Source: Candidatus Endonucleibacter sp. (ex Gigantidas childressi)
GTDB lineage: Bacteria > Pseudomonadota > Gammaproteobacteria > Pseudomonadales > Endozoicomonadaceae
Direction of reading: 5' to 3'
Length of the DNA: 64,000 nt
Assembly: GCA_030674875.1 (NCBI GenBank)
Contig: JASXSU010000001.1
Location: forward strand, 1,130,001 to 1,194,000
Positions 9,406 through 18,542 of this stretch are shown here, piece by piece (position 1 is the first letter of the stretch; the number at the start of each line of letters is the position of its first letter). Position numbers and translations under genes: made by a program. Below the pieces are notes generated by a model. It was given only the letters and a program-made list of their open reading frames with translations, had not been told where the DNA came from and did not search any database.

Positions 9406-9564
9406 AGAGATTCTTGCGCTCACTGCATTAATCCAGCTTTAATTTAGGTCTGGAAAAGATGCGTTAAGTTTGCTCAATACGGAAGGCTACTATGCTGCAG
9501 GTAAGCGAGTAGGATAAATAAGAATCTAAATAAATGGGCACCAAGAAATAAGTCTACACCAAAC

Positions 9565-9603
9565 TTATCCACAGGTACCAAAGCTTGATCGTCTACCTGT
9601 GGA
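9565..9603. promoter_or_regulatory. Inverted repeat with a DnaA-box-like half-site
   Basis: TCCACAGGTA (9568-9577) and TACCTGTGGA (9594-9603) are a perfect 10-bp inverted repeat with a 16-base spacer. The left arm is part of TTATCCACA (9565-9573), the E. coli DnaA-box consensus. It lies about 70 bases upstream of the start at 9672, so it may be an operator for that gene. Confidence 0.45.
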
Positions 9604-9671
9604 AATGTTTATTCTGACTCCGGTAATTTAACTATTATACCAAAGAAAATAAACCAATGAAAGGAGGCCTA

Positions 9672-10031
9672 ATGAGCACCAAATTAAGCTTTAAGGATGA
9701 AGCCTACCTTTGCTTATTGTGCTTGAAGAATAGCACTGAACGAATGGTAAAATGGTATGTGATGTATATTCAGCTGCGTTCAATTGTTGGCGATATTCCG
9801 CCCTTATTAATTGCTGTGCTTGCGTCGCTATGCACTAAGACTAAAGGGCTGCAGAAGAAATTAATCCAGTCGTGGCCTAACTACATGCAGGAGGAAAAAT
9901 GGCATGACCAGAAAGATCAAGCCGTTCTACTGAATGATCTTAGTAATGAAACACAAGAAGAATTACGGCAAGTTTGCATCGCAGAAATGAAGCTTCTTCA
10001 ACTTATTTATATAATGACAAATAAGCAGTAA
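9672..10031 (+). CDS. Hypothetical protein
   Basis: 119 residues, no family recognised. AAGGAGG ends 4 bases before the ATG at 9672, which is preferred to the in-frame ATG at 9657. The protein appears helical and soluble, Leu- and Lys-rich, with a four-Cys N-terminal half (LCLLCLKN) and an acidic middle region (WHDQKDQAVLLNDLSNETQEE, split by Leu pairs). The strong ribosome site and the symmetric element upstream support a real, regulated gene. It points toward fliO, which is on the other strand 80 bases away. Confidence 0.6.
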   Translation: MSTKLSFKDEAYLCLLCLKNSTERMVKWYVMYIQLRSIVGDIPPLLIAVLASLCTKTKGLQKKLIQSWPNYMQEEKWHDQKDQAVLLNDLSNETQEELRQVCIAEMKLLQLIYIMTNKQ

Positions 10032-10110
10032 TAAGGATTTTAATTACCTACTAGTGCTTGTGGGTAAGTTTATGGATAACATTATTGACTCTGTTAAAAT
10101 ATCACTATAT

Positions 10111-10506
10111 TTACGACCCCTTTCTATGCTTTAAAATATGACGAAATATTTTTGATAATTCAGTTGTTGCCGGCTCGGTCTCTTTTTCTATCACAGGCTC
10201 ATTAAATGTCTCTATTCGTGTTATCTGCTGATTAGTAACACCCACCAAAATGTCTTTATTACCAACTCTAACCAAGCAGAGGCGCGCCTGACCTGAAATA
10301 CTAGTACAAGAAAGAATAGTAATACCTTTACTTGTTAGCGCCTGACCAGGGCTTATTTTTTTTACCCACCAAGCTAAAAGAAAGATCAAAACAATAATAA
10401 TAATAAGAGGAGCTATCATCTGCCATATATTCATTTCTGACAGAGTCTTGGTCTCTTCAGCATAAACAGGCAAAGCAAAGCTTGCTAATAGTATCAACTC
10501 TTTCAT
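10111..10506 (-). CDS. fliO: Flagellar biosynthesis protein FliO
   Basis: 131-residue bitopic protein: an N-terminal signal-like segment (LILLASFALPVYA), one strong membrane helix (APLIIIIVLIFLLAWWV, about residues 32-48), then the cytoplasmic FliO domain (GQARLCLVRVGNKDILVGV). FliO helps assemble the FliP ring of the flagellar export gate. In gammaproteobacteria it normally lies between fliN and fliP. Here neither neighbour is present: an IS30 relic is directly upstream and an unrelated gene is convergent downstream, so this is an orphan fliO, perhaps left from a broken flagellar operon. Confidence 0.8.
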   Translation of the reverse strand: MKELILLASFALPVYAEETKTLSEMNIWQMIAPLIIIIVLIFLLAWWVKKISPGQALTSKGITILSCTSISGQARLCLVRVGNKDILVGVTNQQITRIETFNEPVIEKETEPATTELSKIFRHILKHRKGS

Positions 10507-10537
10507 AAGGTCATCCTTACAGTGATCTTTTTAGAAG

Positions 10538-11158
10538 GGGGATTAAAATCTGAAGTGCATCACTTGACTAGGTAGAAGGAAGGGCCGACTGAAGGTAAGC
10601 TCCTACCCTTTTCCCCGGCAAGAGATGAAGTGATGACGATAACTTACCAACAACTGGCTTACGAACAACGATGCCAGATTTCCGCACCAAAGAAAAGCTG
10701 TTGCAGCCAAATGGAGATAGCGGAGATTATTGGCACCAGCCAGTCCACGGTGAGTCGTGAGTTGGCAAGGAATACTGGTGAACGTGGATACAGGCATAGG
10801 CAAGCACAAGACCGAACAGATAGGCGGCGTACAGAGTCAGCTCGGGCGAGTAGAGTGACGCCAAAAATGATCGAGGTGATTGAATCAAAGCTTCGTGTAG
10901 CGTGGAGTTCAGAGCAGATTTCTGGCTGGTTGCTGAATGCTTTGGGTATAAATGAGAACACCAATGGCTTGCTACGACAATATTTTCCAAAGAATACAGA
11001 CTTCAAGAAGGTCGGTCAGATAGAGGTGAAGCAACTATTGATACGGCTTAATTCTCGGCCAAGAAAAGATTTGAATTTCAAAACACCAGCCCTGATAATG
11101 GGTGAACACAGGGCTGCGTTAGCAGCTTAAGCTGTTATGAACTTGAAATTTGAATCCA
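10538..11158 (+). mobile_element. IS30-type-1 element, internally deleted (copy B)
   Basis: Left terminal repeat (GGATTAAAATCTGAAGTGCAT, ~10539) and right repeat (inverted form ending TTTGAATCC near 11156) bracket about 620 bp, against roughly 1 kb for a full IS30. The missing part is the central catalytic region. It sits between fliO and the amidase gene. Confidence 0.75.
10630..11130 (+). pseudogene. IS30 transposase with internal deletion
   Basis: 166-codon open frame joining the N-terminal helix-turn-helix part (MEIAEIIGTSQSTVSRELA) to the C-terminal NENTNGLLRQYFPKNTDF block. The link GWLLNALGINENTNG contains the bases CTTTGGGTATA, the end of a family A repeat, so the first two catalytic acids (GDWEGD and DNG motifs of intact relatives) are gone. 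It is readable as a protein that could still bind DNA but not transpose. Confidence 0.75.
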
Positions 11159-11237
11159 CCGTACACTAACTTATGATTTGTTACTAATAGAGAAAGTGTG
11201 GTTACTTTGGGTCAACTCCTGCTAAGCGTGGAATACT

Positions 11238-11912
11238 ATGAACGTGACAAGAGTGGCAACGCAAAATTTAGACAGCTGGGAAATCCCAGTAGAATACCTT
11301 GTCTTACACTACACTGCTGTTGATCTTCAGGATACGCTCACTATTTTCACGACACCAGATAAGATAGTATCTGCCCATATTGTTATTGATGTTGATGGTT
11401 CTATCTATGAGCTTGTTGACTGCTTAGACGGAAAAGCACTCCGCAGCAGGCATGCAGGGCCAAGCTACTGGAACGGAGAAGATTGTATTCGTGAGCGCTT
11501 CAATGACTTTTCTATAGGCATTGAATTGGTTAACTACAATGGCAATATTTTCCCTTTTAGTGACAACCAGTACACTGCACTAATTGATGTTATTATATTG
11601 TTACAAAAACACTATCCTCAGTTAACAGACCCTAACCGAATTTTAGGGCATGAGCACATTGCAGGGTATCGAGGGAAAGCTGATCCCGGTCTTTGCTTTG
11701 ATTGGCCAAAATTGTTTATGCATTGCTTTTCCGCTAAAAAGTCACCACCTCGATGTTCGGTTTGTCCTGCCGAGTTACAAGCCTCACTACTACCATTCAA
11801 AGAACACGAGCCTACTGACAGAGAGTCCAGATCCCTGTACTGGCAATCTGTTAGCACCATCACCGAAACAGCAATAAGGCTCATAAATAACGCAAGCAGT
11901 GAGACAGAATAA
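11238..11912 (+). CDS. N-acetylmuramoyl-L-alanine amidase, AmpD/amidase_2 family
   Basis: 224 residues. Zinc-amidase motifs are in order: LVLHYTA (His ligand near residue 24), SAHIVID, HAGPSYWNG, NDFSIGIELVNY and GHEHIAGYRGKADPG with the second His and the Asp/Lys site. No signal peptide is seen, consistent with a cytoplasmic AmpD-like role cleaving anhydro-muropeptides during cell-wall recycling; AmiD-like enzymes are the alternative. nadC lies 800 bases downstream on the other strand. In enterobacteria ampD and nadC are adjacent but divergent, so the pair has been rearranged here. Confidence 0.8.
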   Translation: MNVTRVATQNLDSWEIPVEYLVLHYTAVDLQDTLTIFTTPDKIVSAHIVIDVDGSIYELVDCLDGKALRSRHAGPSYWNGEDCIRERFNDFSIGIELVNYNGNIFPFSDNQYTALIDVIILLQKHYPQLTDPNRILGHEHIAGYRGKADPGLCFDWPKLFMHCFSAKKSPPRCSVCPAELQASLLPFKEHEPTDRESRSLYWQSVSTITETAIRLINNASSETE

Positions 11913-12000
11913 ATATAATTATCGCATCTGCATATTTACTCGTAACGGATATAGAAACTCTTTGTAATTTACCCATTCACCTGAAGGTGTGGGGAAATGG

Positions 12001-12055
12001 TTATACCAGTCGCCTTTGAAGTTGCTACTTTGTTGGCTGCATTTGCACATGTTTC
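12001..12055. repeat. Family A repeat, left-arm fragment
   Basis: TTATACCAGTCGCCTTTGAAG followed by TTGCTACTTTGTTGGCTGC matches the first 50 bases of family A. The rest does not align. Confidence 0.5.
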
Positions 12056-12244
12056 ACTATAGTCGTAAAAGCAGGCCAATACTGTGGTGCAGGCAGTGGA
12101 TGAAGCCGAAACATACTTAACAAATAACTTCTGCCGTCGCACTCATAACGAGCGTTTTGGCAGTTCGGATTGCTTTGGCGAAAATAACAACATCCACCGG
12201 TGTCAATCCGACAGGCTTCTAGCAACGTTTTAGGCGGGTGCCGC

Positions 12245-12293
12245 GCGAAGTCTGCACAGGACAGTCAATTTCGCTTATTGCTTGAATCCAGCG
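12245..12293. mobile_element. IS30-type-2 right-end fragment
   Basis: GAAGTCTGCACAGGACAG and CTTATTGCTTGAATCCAGCG match the last coding bases and terminal repeat of the element at 58124-59008. Only this end is present. Confidence 0.65.
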
Positions 12294-12495
12294 GTTATAG
12301 CTCAATCATTTTTTAACATGCGCGCAGAATCAAAAGTAGTAAAGTGTTACGCTAGGTTACGAATAATGATACCCGCTACCCACGAAATACCCTCGTTTTA
12401 GAGTAAAAAAACCACAAACCCTTATAAACAAAGAACCTCAACTAAGTGGCATGCTATATGCATTAATTTAAATGTAAGACAAATAAGATCAGTAT

Positions 12496-12598
12496 GGTTC
12501 TAGGAAGGATGTAACGGCCAAGGAAGGCCACCTTAGACAAAAATAATAACAATTAGGATGTTGCTGAGATTTAGCCCCATGAACATGGGGCTTTTTTA
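12496..12598 (+). ncRNA. Candidate CsrA/RsmA-binding small RNA (RsmY/Z-like)
   Basis: A stretch of about 100 bases without an ORF carries four GGA motifs: 12503-12505, 12507-12509, 12522-12524 and 12556-12558. The third is presented in the six-base loop of a perfect hairpin GGCC-AAGGAA-GGCC (12516-12529), the hallmark presentation for CsrA. An intrinsic terminator ends the unit. A TAAGAT -10-like hexamer is at 12484-12489, and TGTAAG (12473-12478) resembles half of a GacA box. Size and layout match the RsmY/RsmZ class. The identification is structural inference only. Confidence 0.45.
12573..12598 (+). terminator. Intrinsic terminator
   Basis: AGCCCCATG, AA, CATGGGGCT forms a 9-bp GC-rich stem followed by six T. 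It is 660 bases beyond the amidase gene, so it more likely ends a separate short transcript. Confidence 0.85.
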
Positions 12599-12606
12599 TG
12601 CTTGTC

Positions 12607-12684
12607 TATACCCGTTACCATTGAAGGTTGGGTGTAGATGACAAACAAACGAATCATCTATCACCTTTAAAGGCAGCGGATATA
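12607..12684. repeat. Family B repeat, short copy
   Basis: TATACCCGTTACCATTGAAGG at the left and CACCTTTAAAGGCAGCGGATA at the right, an imperfect inverted pair just after the terminator. Confidence 0.6.
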
Positions 12685-12692
12685 TACGGCTA

Positions 12693-13547
12693 TTATTTAG
12701 CTTTAATAAACCCCATGGATAGATCAACTGCTTTGCAATTTTTAGTAAGAGCTCCTATAGAAATATAATCAACACCTGTTGCGGCTATTGTTAACAGGTT
12801 TTTCTCGGTGATGCCACCGGATGCTTCAAGCCATAAACTTTTACCACCAAGGCTTTTATTTAGTAAAACTGTTTCTCTGAGCGTTGTCAGAGAGAAATTA
12901 TCAAGCATTACAGTGTCAACCCCAGCTGCTTTGGCCTCTCTGAATTCTTCAATGCTCTCCACTTCCATTTCAATGGGTTTGTTCGGAGCTATTGCTCGCG
13001 CAGTAGCCACTGACTCTTTAATGCCGCCACAGGCAGCAATATGGTTTTCCTTGATGAGGAAAGCATCATGTAACCCTAATCGATGGTTAAAGCAGCCGCC
13101 TATTTTAACAGCATACTTTTGCGCTAGCCTAAGTCCGGGCAATGTTTTTCTGGTATCCAGTAGCTTAACCGGCAAGTCCTTTACCAAGTTGGTATAATAT
13201 GCGCTGATACTAGCAGTGCCGGAAAGGGTTTGCAGAAAGTTCAGGGCACAGCGCTCACCGGTTAATAAGTTTCTGGCACAGCCTTTCAATTGAACTATTT
13301 CTTGGTTGGGGAGAACTCTTTCACCCTCCTTTACCTGCCAGTTTAATTGGATAGATGGGTCAAGCTGATGAAAAACCTCATCAAACCACAGGCGACCGCA
13401 TATAGTAGCGTTTTCCCTGCATATGACTCGGGCTATTGCTTGTCTTTCTGGAGGAATTAAAGCTGCTGTAATATCATCTGCTACCATGTCTTCTTGCAGG
13501 GAATGATAAACGTTGCTGTAAATGGTATCTTTTAGCTGTGAAATCAT
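12693..13547 (-). CDS. nadC: Nicotinate-nucleotide pyrophosphorylase (carboxylating), quinolinate phosphoribosyltransferase
   Basis: Converts quinolinate and PRPP to nicotinate mononucleotide in de novo NAD synthesis. 284 residues. The alpha/beta-barrel motifs are clear: [18 protein letters not shown] (substrate Arg/Lys loop), [20 protein letters not shown] (split by Gly residues), [14 protein letters not shown] and the phosphate-binding [11 protein letters not shown] followed by DYISIGALT. The start is well supported by GGGGGGAG about 10 bases upstream. It stands alone; no other nad genes are nearby. Confidence 0.95.
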   Translation of the reverse strand: MISQLKDTIYSNVYHSLQEDMVADDITAALIPPERQAIARVICRENATICGRLWFDEVFHQLDPSIQLNWQVKEGERVLPNQEIVQLKGCARNLLTGERCALNFLQTLSGTASISAYYTNLVKDLPVKLLDTRKTLPGLRLAQKYAVKIGGCFNHRLGLHDAFLIKENHIAACGGIKESVATARAIAPNKPIEMEVESIEEFREAKAAGVDTVMLDNFSLTTLRETVLLNKSLGGKSLWLEASGGITEKNLLTIAATGVDYISIGALTKNCKAVDLSMGFIKAK

Positions 13548-13631
13548 ATTTTATACTCCCCCCCCTTAACTGAGTGGTATTGCTTGCTGCTCACTCACCC
13601 TAGCCACTTACTGTTGCGAATTCATATACTA

Positions 13632-14660
13632 AGAGCGACACTCAATTTAATATAAACGATGAACTGCGATACCCTCAGTTTTTTGCTCAATCACGAAGTA
13701 AAAATCTATGAAGTATCAGCAGCTCACCGAGGGTGATAGATATATGATAGTCGAGCTAAAATGACAAGGATTAAGTTTTACGGACATTGCCACAGCTATC
13801 GGAAAACACCGAAGTACCATATATCGAGAATTTCAACGCAATACTTGTTGGCATAAGTATGGCTCATATCGACCCATCAGGGCGCAGCAAAGGACAAGAG
13901 CCCGGCGTCGACGTTCAAGGAGAAACCAACATTTTACAGAAAAGGATTACGTGATCATTAGCCAGCTCTTACATAAACAATGGAGTCCTGAACAGATTAC
14001 GGGTTACTTAAAACGGATAGGTGTACGTTGCTTTGGCCATGAAACTATTTATCTATATATTTGGCGTGATAAAAAGAAAGCCTGCTTGCTATGTAAGCAC
14101 CTGCGTTGTGCTCAAAAGTGAAGACGTAAACGCTACAAGGCTTATGATAGTCGAGGCAGGATTGCCAATCAGCGTAATATAGCAGATCGACTCATTTAAG
14201 TAGAAAAGCGTAAAATACTAGGCCATTAGGAAATAAATACCTTTATGGATAAGGGGCCTAATCACTACATAGTCACACTGGTTTAGCGAAAAACTGATTG
14301 CACATAGATAGGCTAATTAAACGATAAAACGACCAAATAAACCAATAGGCTGCGATAAAATCAATTAATAAAATACCTGAGTAATTTAAAGCGATGGTAT
14401 TAGATAACGGCACCTAGCTTCACCAATAGCGACTAATTGCTATTGGTGTTTTTCTAGGTCACATCACTCATGGGCGCGTGGTGCAAATTAAAGTATTAAT
14501 AGTTTAACCCGACAATACTTAGCTAAGAGAGCGTTAATGGTAGGACTAACTAAACAACAATGAAACATCATCGCTGCTAAGTTAAATGCAATACTAAGGA
14601 GTCTATTAGCTTGTAAGGTGCCTTAGAAATGCTTTTATGAGTAACGACTTTTGTCGCACT
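13632..14660 (+). mobile_element. IS30-type-3 element, full length but decayed
   Basis: About 1.03 kb, the normal IS30 size. The left end (AAGAGCGACACTCAATTTAAT) and right end (inverted form of AAGTGCGACAAAAGTCGTTA) are imperfect inverted repeats. The same right end is found at 24181. The transposase inside is a pseudogene. Confidence 0.7.
13708..14610 (+). pseudogene. IS30-type-3 transposase, multiply disrupted
   Basis: Frame from ATG 13708 reads MKYQQLTEGDRYMIVEL, then a TGA stop, then the helix-turn-helix region IGKHRSTIYREFQRNT, KQWSPEQITGYLKR and HETIYLYIW. Further stops follow; the DDE region is barely recognisable. The C-terminal block GLTKQQ-NIIAAKLNAIL appears near 14547-14600. Relatives with the same sequence are at 22744-23335 and 24181-24596. 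Confidence 0.75.
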
Positions 14661-14983
14661 TAAAGCTTGATGATAAGTTATGAAGGTGTAAATAATGGTT
14701 TTTATTTGTGATCATATTTTCTATGGTGGTTATTTTTTTCTTTAGTATTTGCTAGCGGTGCCGACTTGTCTTTTATTGATGGTCTTTGTATGAGGTAATA
14801 AAGTTAGTAAATAAAAAAAATTTATAGGCTTTTTATAAGCTCTTAATGGGCTATATAAGTAATTATTATGAAATAATTAACTATAAATAAGGTTTGTTTT
14901 TTGCATGGTTCTTTGGTGAGTAATGCTATTATATTGATTGCTTATGCAAAGACTTATAATTCTTTTTAAGGGTCTTGTTTGTT
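14661..14983. other. AT-rich upstream region of the TolC-type gene
   Basis: About 320 bases, strongly AT-rich with runs of A and T (for example near 14812-14822). Probably promoter and 5' leader of the porin gene; no ORF or repeat family copy is seen. Confidence 0.4.
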
Positions 14984-16303
14984 ATGAGTAAATATAAATT
15001 TGTTGCAATAGGGGTTTTAATGGGAAGCCTGCAGTTGAGTTCTTTTGCGTGGTCTGATAGCCTAGAGCAAGTTGTTAAGCAAGCGTTAGATAATCACCCC
15101 CAGACTTTGGTTGAGCTAAAAAAAGTTCAAATAAGGAAGGAGAAGATTAATAACGCACTATCTGGATATTGGCCGACGTTGGACATTGATATGGGTGTCG
15201 GTGGGCAGAAACGATGGCTTCCGCCTAGCCAGCAAACGAGCCCTACCACAACACACGACAATAGTTATACTAGGAAAGAAGGTACAATATCTTTGAAGCA
15301 GAATTTATTTTCCGGATTTAGTACGCAAAAGAGTGTCGAGGAGGCAAGGCATTTAGCTTCTGTGGAAGCCTATGAAAGGAATTCTAATCTTGAGGGCTTG
15401 GCTTTAAAAGTTACGACTGCTTATATGAACGTACTGGAGTCTTTGGAATTGATGAAGTTGTCTAAAAGTAATGTGATGTTTCACGATGATACATATAAGA
15501 AAATCAAGAAAAAGAAGGAAAGCGGAGTTGTTGGAAGCTCAGATTTGATTCAAATTGAGGTTAAGAGGGCTAGATCCAAGGCTAATTTTGTGAACTCTCG
15601 TCTTAACCTTGAATATGCTCGCGCTAACTATTACTCTCTCGTGGGTGCAGTGGTAGCTGAAGAATTGCTTCCGCCTAATGTTGCTAAATTGCAAATTCCT
15701 AAGAGTTTTTCTGATGCTCTAAAGATATCACGTAATGAGCATCCAGATGTTATTAAGGCAGATTATAAAATTCAGGCAGCGGAAGCTTATTATGCATCTC
15801 AAAAAAGTCGTTATCTTCCAAAACTTGATTTAGAGATAGATCAGAGCTGGAAGACAAACGTGGATGGTCAGCAAGATACAACGGAAAACCTGGTTGCTAT
15901 GGCAAGGATTAGCTATAACCTGTTTAGAGGTGGAGCTGATCTGTCTTTGGTTAAAGAAAGTGCTTATATGGTAGAAGAGAGTCGTGCCGAAAAAGAAGCG
16001 ATATTGAGAATGTTAGAAGAAAAGTTACAACGTGCTTGGGATAATTATGAGTTAATAACTGTAGAGATAGGTTACCTTCGCCAGCAAGAATTATCTGCTA
16101 AAGAATTGGTTGAATCCTACGTGAAACAATTTCTTATTGGTAAAAAGGATTTGCTGGATTTGTTGGACGCTAAAAATGAGTTGTTTGAAGCTTCTAAGAA
16201 TTTGATTACATCTACATATGCAGATTCACTCTCAAGATATGAGATTCTTGCATCATTGGGGCAGTTGTCAAAGGAATTTAATCTGGCTTGGAATGATGAG
16301 TGA
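14984..16303 (+). CDS. TolC-family outer-membrane efflux/secretion protein
   Basis: 439 residues with a signal peptide (VAIGVLMGSLQLSSFAWS). It shows two tandem OEP halves: SLEQVVKQALDNHPQTL begins the first, the tunnel-forming LKQNLFSGFSTQKSV is typical of TolC strands, and SFSDALKISRNEHPDV begins the second, followed by ISYNLFRGGADLSLV. This is the outer-membrane channel of a type I secretion or RND efflux system. ATG at 14984 is preferred to the in-frame TTG at 14975, with AAGGG about 11 bases upstream. No membrane-fusion or ABC partner is adjacent. The ankyrin protein 2.4 kb on has its own Sec signal and need not be its substrate. Confidence 0.85.
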   Translation: MSKYKFVAIGVLMGSLQLSSFAWSDSLEQVVKQALDNHPQTLVELKKVQIRKEKINNALSGYWPTLDIDMGVGGQKRWLPPSQQTSPTTTHDNSYTRKEGTISLKQNLFSGFSTQKSVEEARHLASVEAYERNSNLEGLALKVTTAYMNVLESLELMKLSKSNVMFHDDTYKKIKKKKESGVVGSSDLIQIEVKRARSKANFVNSRLNLEYARANYYSLVGAVVAEELLPPNVAKLQIPKSFSDALKISRNEHPDVIKADYKIQAAEAYYASQKSRYLPKLDLEIDQSWKTNVDGQQDTTENLVAMARISYNLFRGGADLSLVKESAYMVEESRAEKEAILRMLEEKLQRAWDNYELITVEIGYLRQQELSAKELVESYVKQFLIGKKDLLDLLDAKNELFEASKNLITSTYADSLSRYEILASLGQLSKEFNLAWNDE

Positions 16304-16605
16304 TTTATAAAAAAAGAATTTGGTTTTTTCATTACGTATTAGATGGTAGTGGGTTAAAGCTTAATTTTGCATGAATAAGGACTCTAAATTAGGCTTATTA
16401 ACCAGTGGACGGACAATTATCTTGTGAACTTGGGCTAGCGTTTGAAACGCAAGTTGTATTATGCAGTAGCAGGCGCTGCGATGAGACTCAGTGTTATAAG
16501 CCCCATGGGGGCCAACCATTCCCGCAAGATATACGTTTAATGTCGTTTTTAATTGAATAAAAAAGATACAATATATTACAGCCATAACCTTCCTGTCCCG
16601 CTTGA
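16304..16605. other. Intergenic region, no gene recognised
   Basis: About 300 bases between the porin gene and the truncated hsdM. A 74-codon minus-strand frame exists (16361-16585) but shows no family features. Confidence 0.4.
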
Positions 16606-17629
16606 TTAAGCCAGACTGTATGAATCATATTATGCCCTGAATATTAGCTACAATCTGGATAGCTATGATGTATCAAAATCACTAGAGGCCGAGCTGCTAG
16701 GGGAACAATACCAATACATCATTGGCGAGGCCTACCGCTGGGGCACATGGGCCGCCCCTAAAGATGCAGAAGGCAACTTTGACCACAACAACGCCCTAAC
16801 CAGCAGCGACCTAATGGACTACGTAGACGGAGAGTTATTCCCCTACCTTAAGGGCTTTAAACAGCGCGCCGAAAGCCCAAGCACCATTGAATACAAAATT
16901 GGTGAAATCTTCGGTGAGATCAAAAACAAAATCCAAAGTGGCTATTCATTACGTGACGCCCTAGAAAAAGTCGACGAACTGCGTTTTCGCTCACAGGAAG
17001 AAAAGCACGAGCTTAGCCATCTATACGAATCAAAAATTAAAAACATGGGTAACTCTGGGCGTAACGGAGGTGAATACTACACCCCACGACCATTAATCCG
17101 CGCCATGATAGATGTGCTGCAACCCCAAATAGGTGAAACCATCTACGACGGTGCCGCAGGCTCAGCTGGCTTCTTGTGCGAAGCCTACGATTACCTACGT
17201 CAAGGTGGAGCAGCAGGTATTAAAGGGCAAAAGAAGCTATCCACCAGCAACTTAAAAACCCTACAAGAAGATACATTTTACGCCAAAGAGAAAAAGTCAC
17301 TGGCCTACGTCATCGCCATTATGAATATGATTCTTCATGGCATCGAAGCGCCTAACGTTATTCACACCAACACCCTGGGTGAAAACTTACGTGATATTAG
17401 CCCGGGCCAGCAACATGATGTCATTCTGGCCAACCCACCCTTTGGTGGCAAAGAGCGCAAAGAAGTTCAGCAAAACTTTCCCATTAAAACCGGTGAAACC
17501 GCCTTCTTGTTTTTGCAGCACTTTATCAAAATGCTTAAACCCGGTGGCCGCGCCGCCATCGTCATTAAAAATACGTTTTTATCGAATACCGATAACGCAG
17601 CCGTTGCACTGCGTAAAGAGCCATTATAA
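16606..17629 (+). pseudogene. hsdM: Type I restriction-modification methyltransferase HsdM, truncated at both ends
   Basis: An uninterrupted frame runs from just after a stop at about 16605. It lacks the HsdM N-terminus but keeps most of the N6_Mtase region: GGEYYTPRPLIRAMID, the SAM-binding DGAAGSAGFLCEAYDY (motif I region), DVILANPPFGGKER (catalytic NPPF) and GGRAAIVIKNTFLSN. After RKEPL a TAA stop occurs where the family continues with a NCNLH-type segment; the bases still read NCN, then TAG. Codon use is more GC-rich than the neighbours. No HsdS remains, so no active system is expected. Confidence 0.85.
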
Positions 17630-17639
17630 AACTGTAACT

Positions 17640-18052
17640 AGGCACTATGTAACAAGGACGAAATTAAAGTACCCAACAACAATGAAGAGGGATTCTAAGC
17701 ATTACGGGGACAGAATCTATAGTGAGCCTGAGGAGGTGAGTGAGTGTGGCGGTTGAGTTAGGTGATGGTTAATAACTTGTTTTACCCAATAGGTCTTACC
17801 GGATCTAGGGGGGGAAGGAGGGACGGTTCTAAGTGAGCGAAGCGATTAAACTAGGCTCTGGTTAATCTTGGTATTTAGTTACTAGTGGCTGGTGTGAGAG
17901 AGTTGGCTGAAAATAAGATGCGCAGCTTAATTGAGTTAAAGTACAACACAATCAGTGATGCTGCTGCTGAGTTTGGTTCGCCAGCTGTGATAAGGGATAC
18001 ATTCATTGGCTTTCAGAAATTTCTGTATGAGAGGTAGTTAATTGGCGCCACT
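17640..18052 (+). pseudogene. Restriction-locus debris, possible HsdR C-terminal relic
   Basis: Between about 17878 and 18037 one frame reads ELAENKMRSLIELKYNTISD and then FGSPAVIRDTFIGFQKFLYE before TAG. This resembles the C-terminal end of some type I restriction subunits, which would fit the adjacent hsdM relic. The assignment is tentative; the rest of the interval is not recognised. Confidence 0.35.
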
Positions 18053-18542
18053 GGCCTGCTCACAATCTTGGCTATCCTGATTTCTGGATATAGTCTTCTT
18101 CCTGATGAAAAGCGTCTAGATATTAGGCTGCGAATTTCATGGATGATTTAGTAATGATTGGCACGCCTGTTGTGGCGATATTGGTCGTTATTTGTTCGCC
18201 AGTAATTCTCAGTGATGGACATGTAAATCCAGTCGATTGGCGATGGGGTTTTACAGAGGGTACGATGGTATTTACTTGCTTGGCGGCCATTATCGTAATC
18301 TTCGGTTGGAGGGTATCAGGCTTTCGGTTACTGGCAGCAAATTATGGTCGTTGGGCTGAGTCGTCTGAGCAATACCTGCGAGGTAAGAAGTTTGAGCAAT
18401 TGGGTTATCTGTTCAATAAGTATCATGAGTAGCTATTTGCTGAGATTGATAATCAAGTGTGGTATGTGCGAGTGCACAACTATTTGATGCCTCAGCCTGT
18501 TTTTGTCTTATTAGCGGAAAAACCAAGCATCTTCAATACACT
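18053..18542 (+). pseudogene. Broken membrane-protein gene
   Basis: One frame (LLTILAILISGYSLLPDEK) runs into a stop at about 18148, and the overlapping frame continues from ATG 18139 for 97 codons with two hydrophobic segments (MIGTPVVAILVVICSPVIL and MVFTCLAAIIVIFGW). After TAG at 18430 the same frame goes on (LFAEIDNQVWYVRVHNYL) until the repeat at 18543. The arrangement suggests one membrane protein broken by a frameshift, a stop and a repeat insertion. Family unknown. Confidence 0.45.

Noticed and set aside
9565-9573. Possible replication origin at a DnaA-box consensus
   Set aside because: Only one clear box, no AT-rich unwinding cluster, no dnaA/dnaN or gidA nearby.
12025-12225. 66-codon minus-strand frame
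   Set aside because: It overlaps a family A fragment and shows no protein-family character.
16361-16585. 74-codon minus-strand frame after the TolC-type gene
   Set aside because: No recognised motif, poor start signal; kept only as a note in the intergenic entry.
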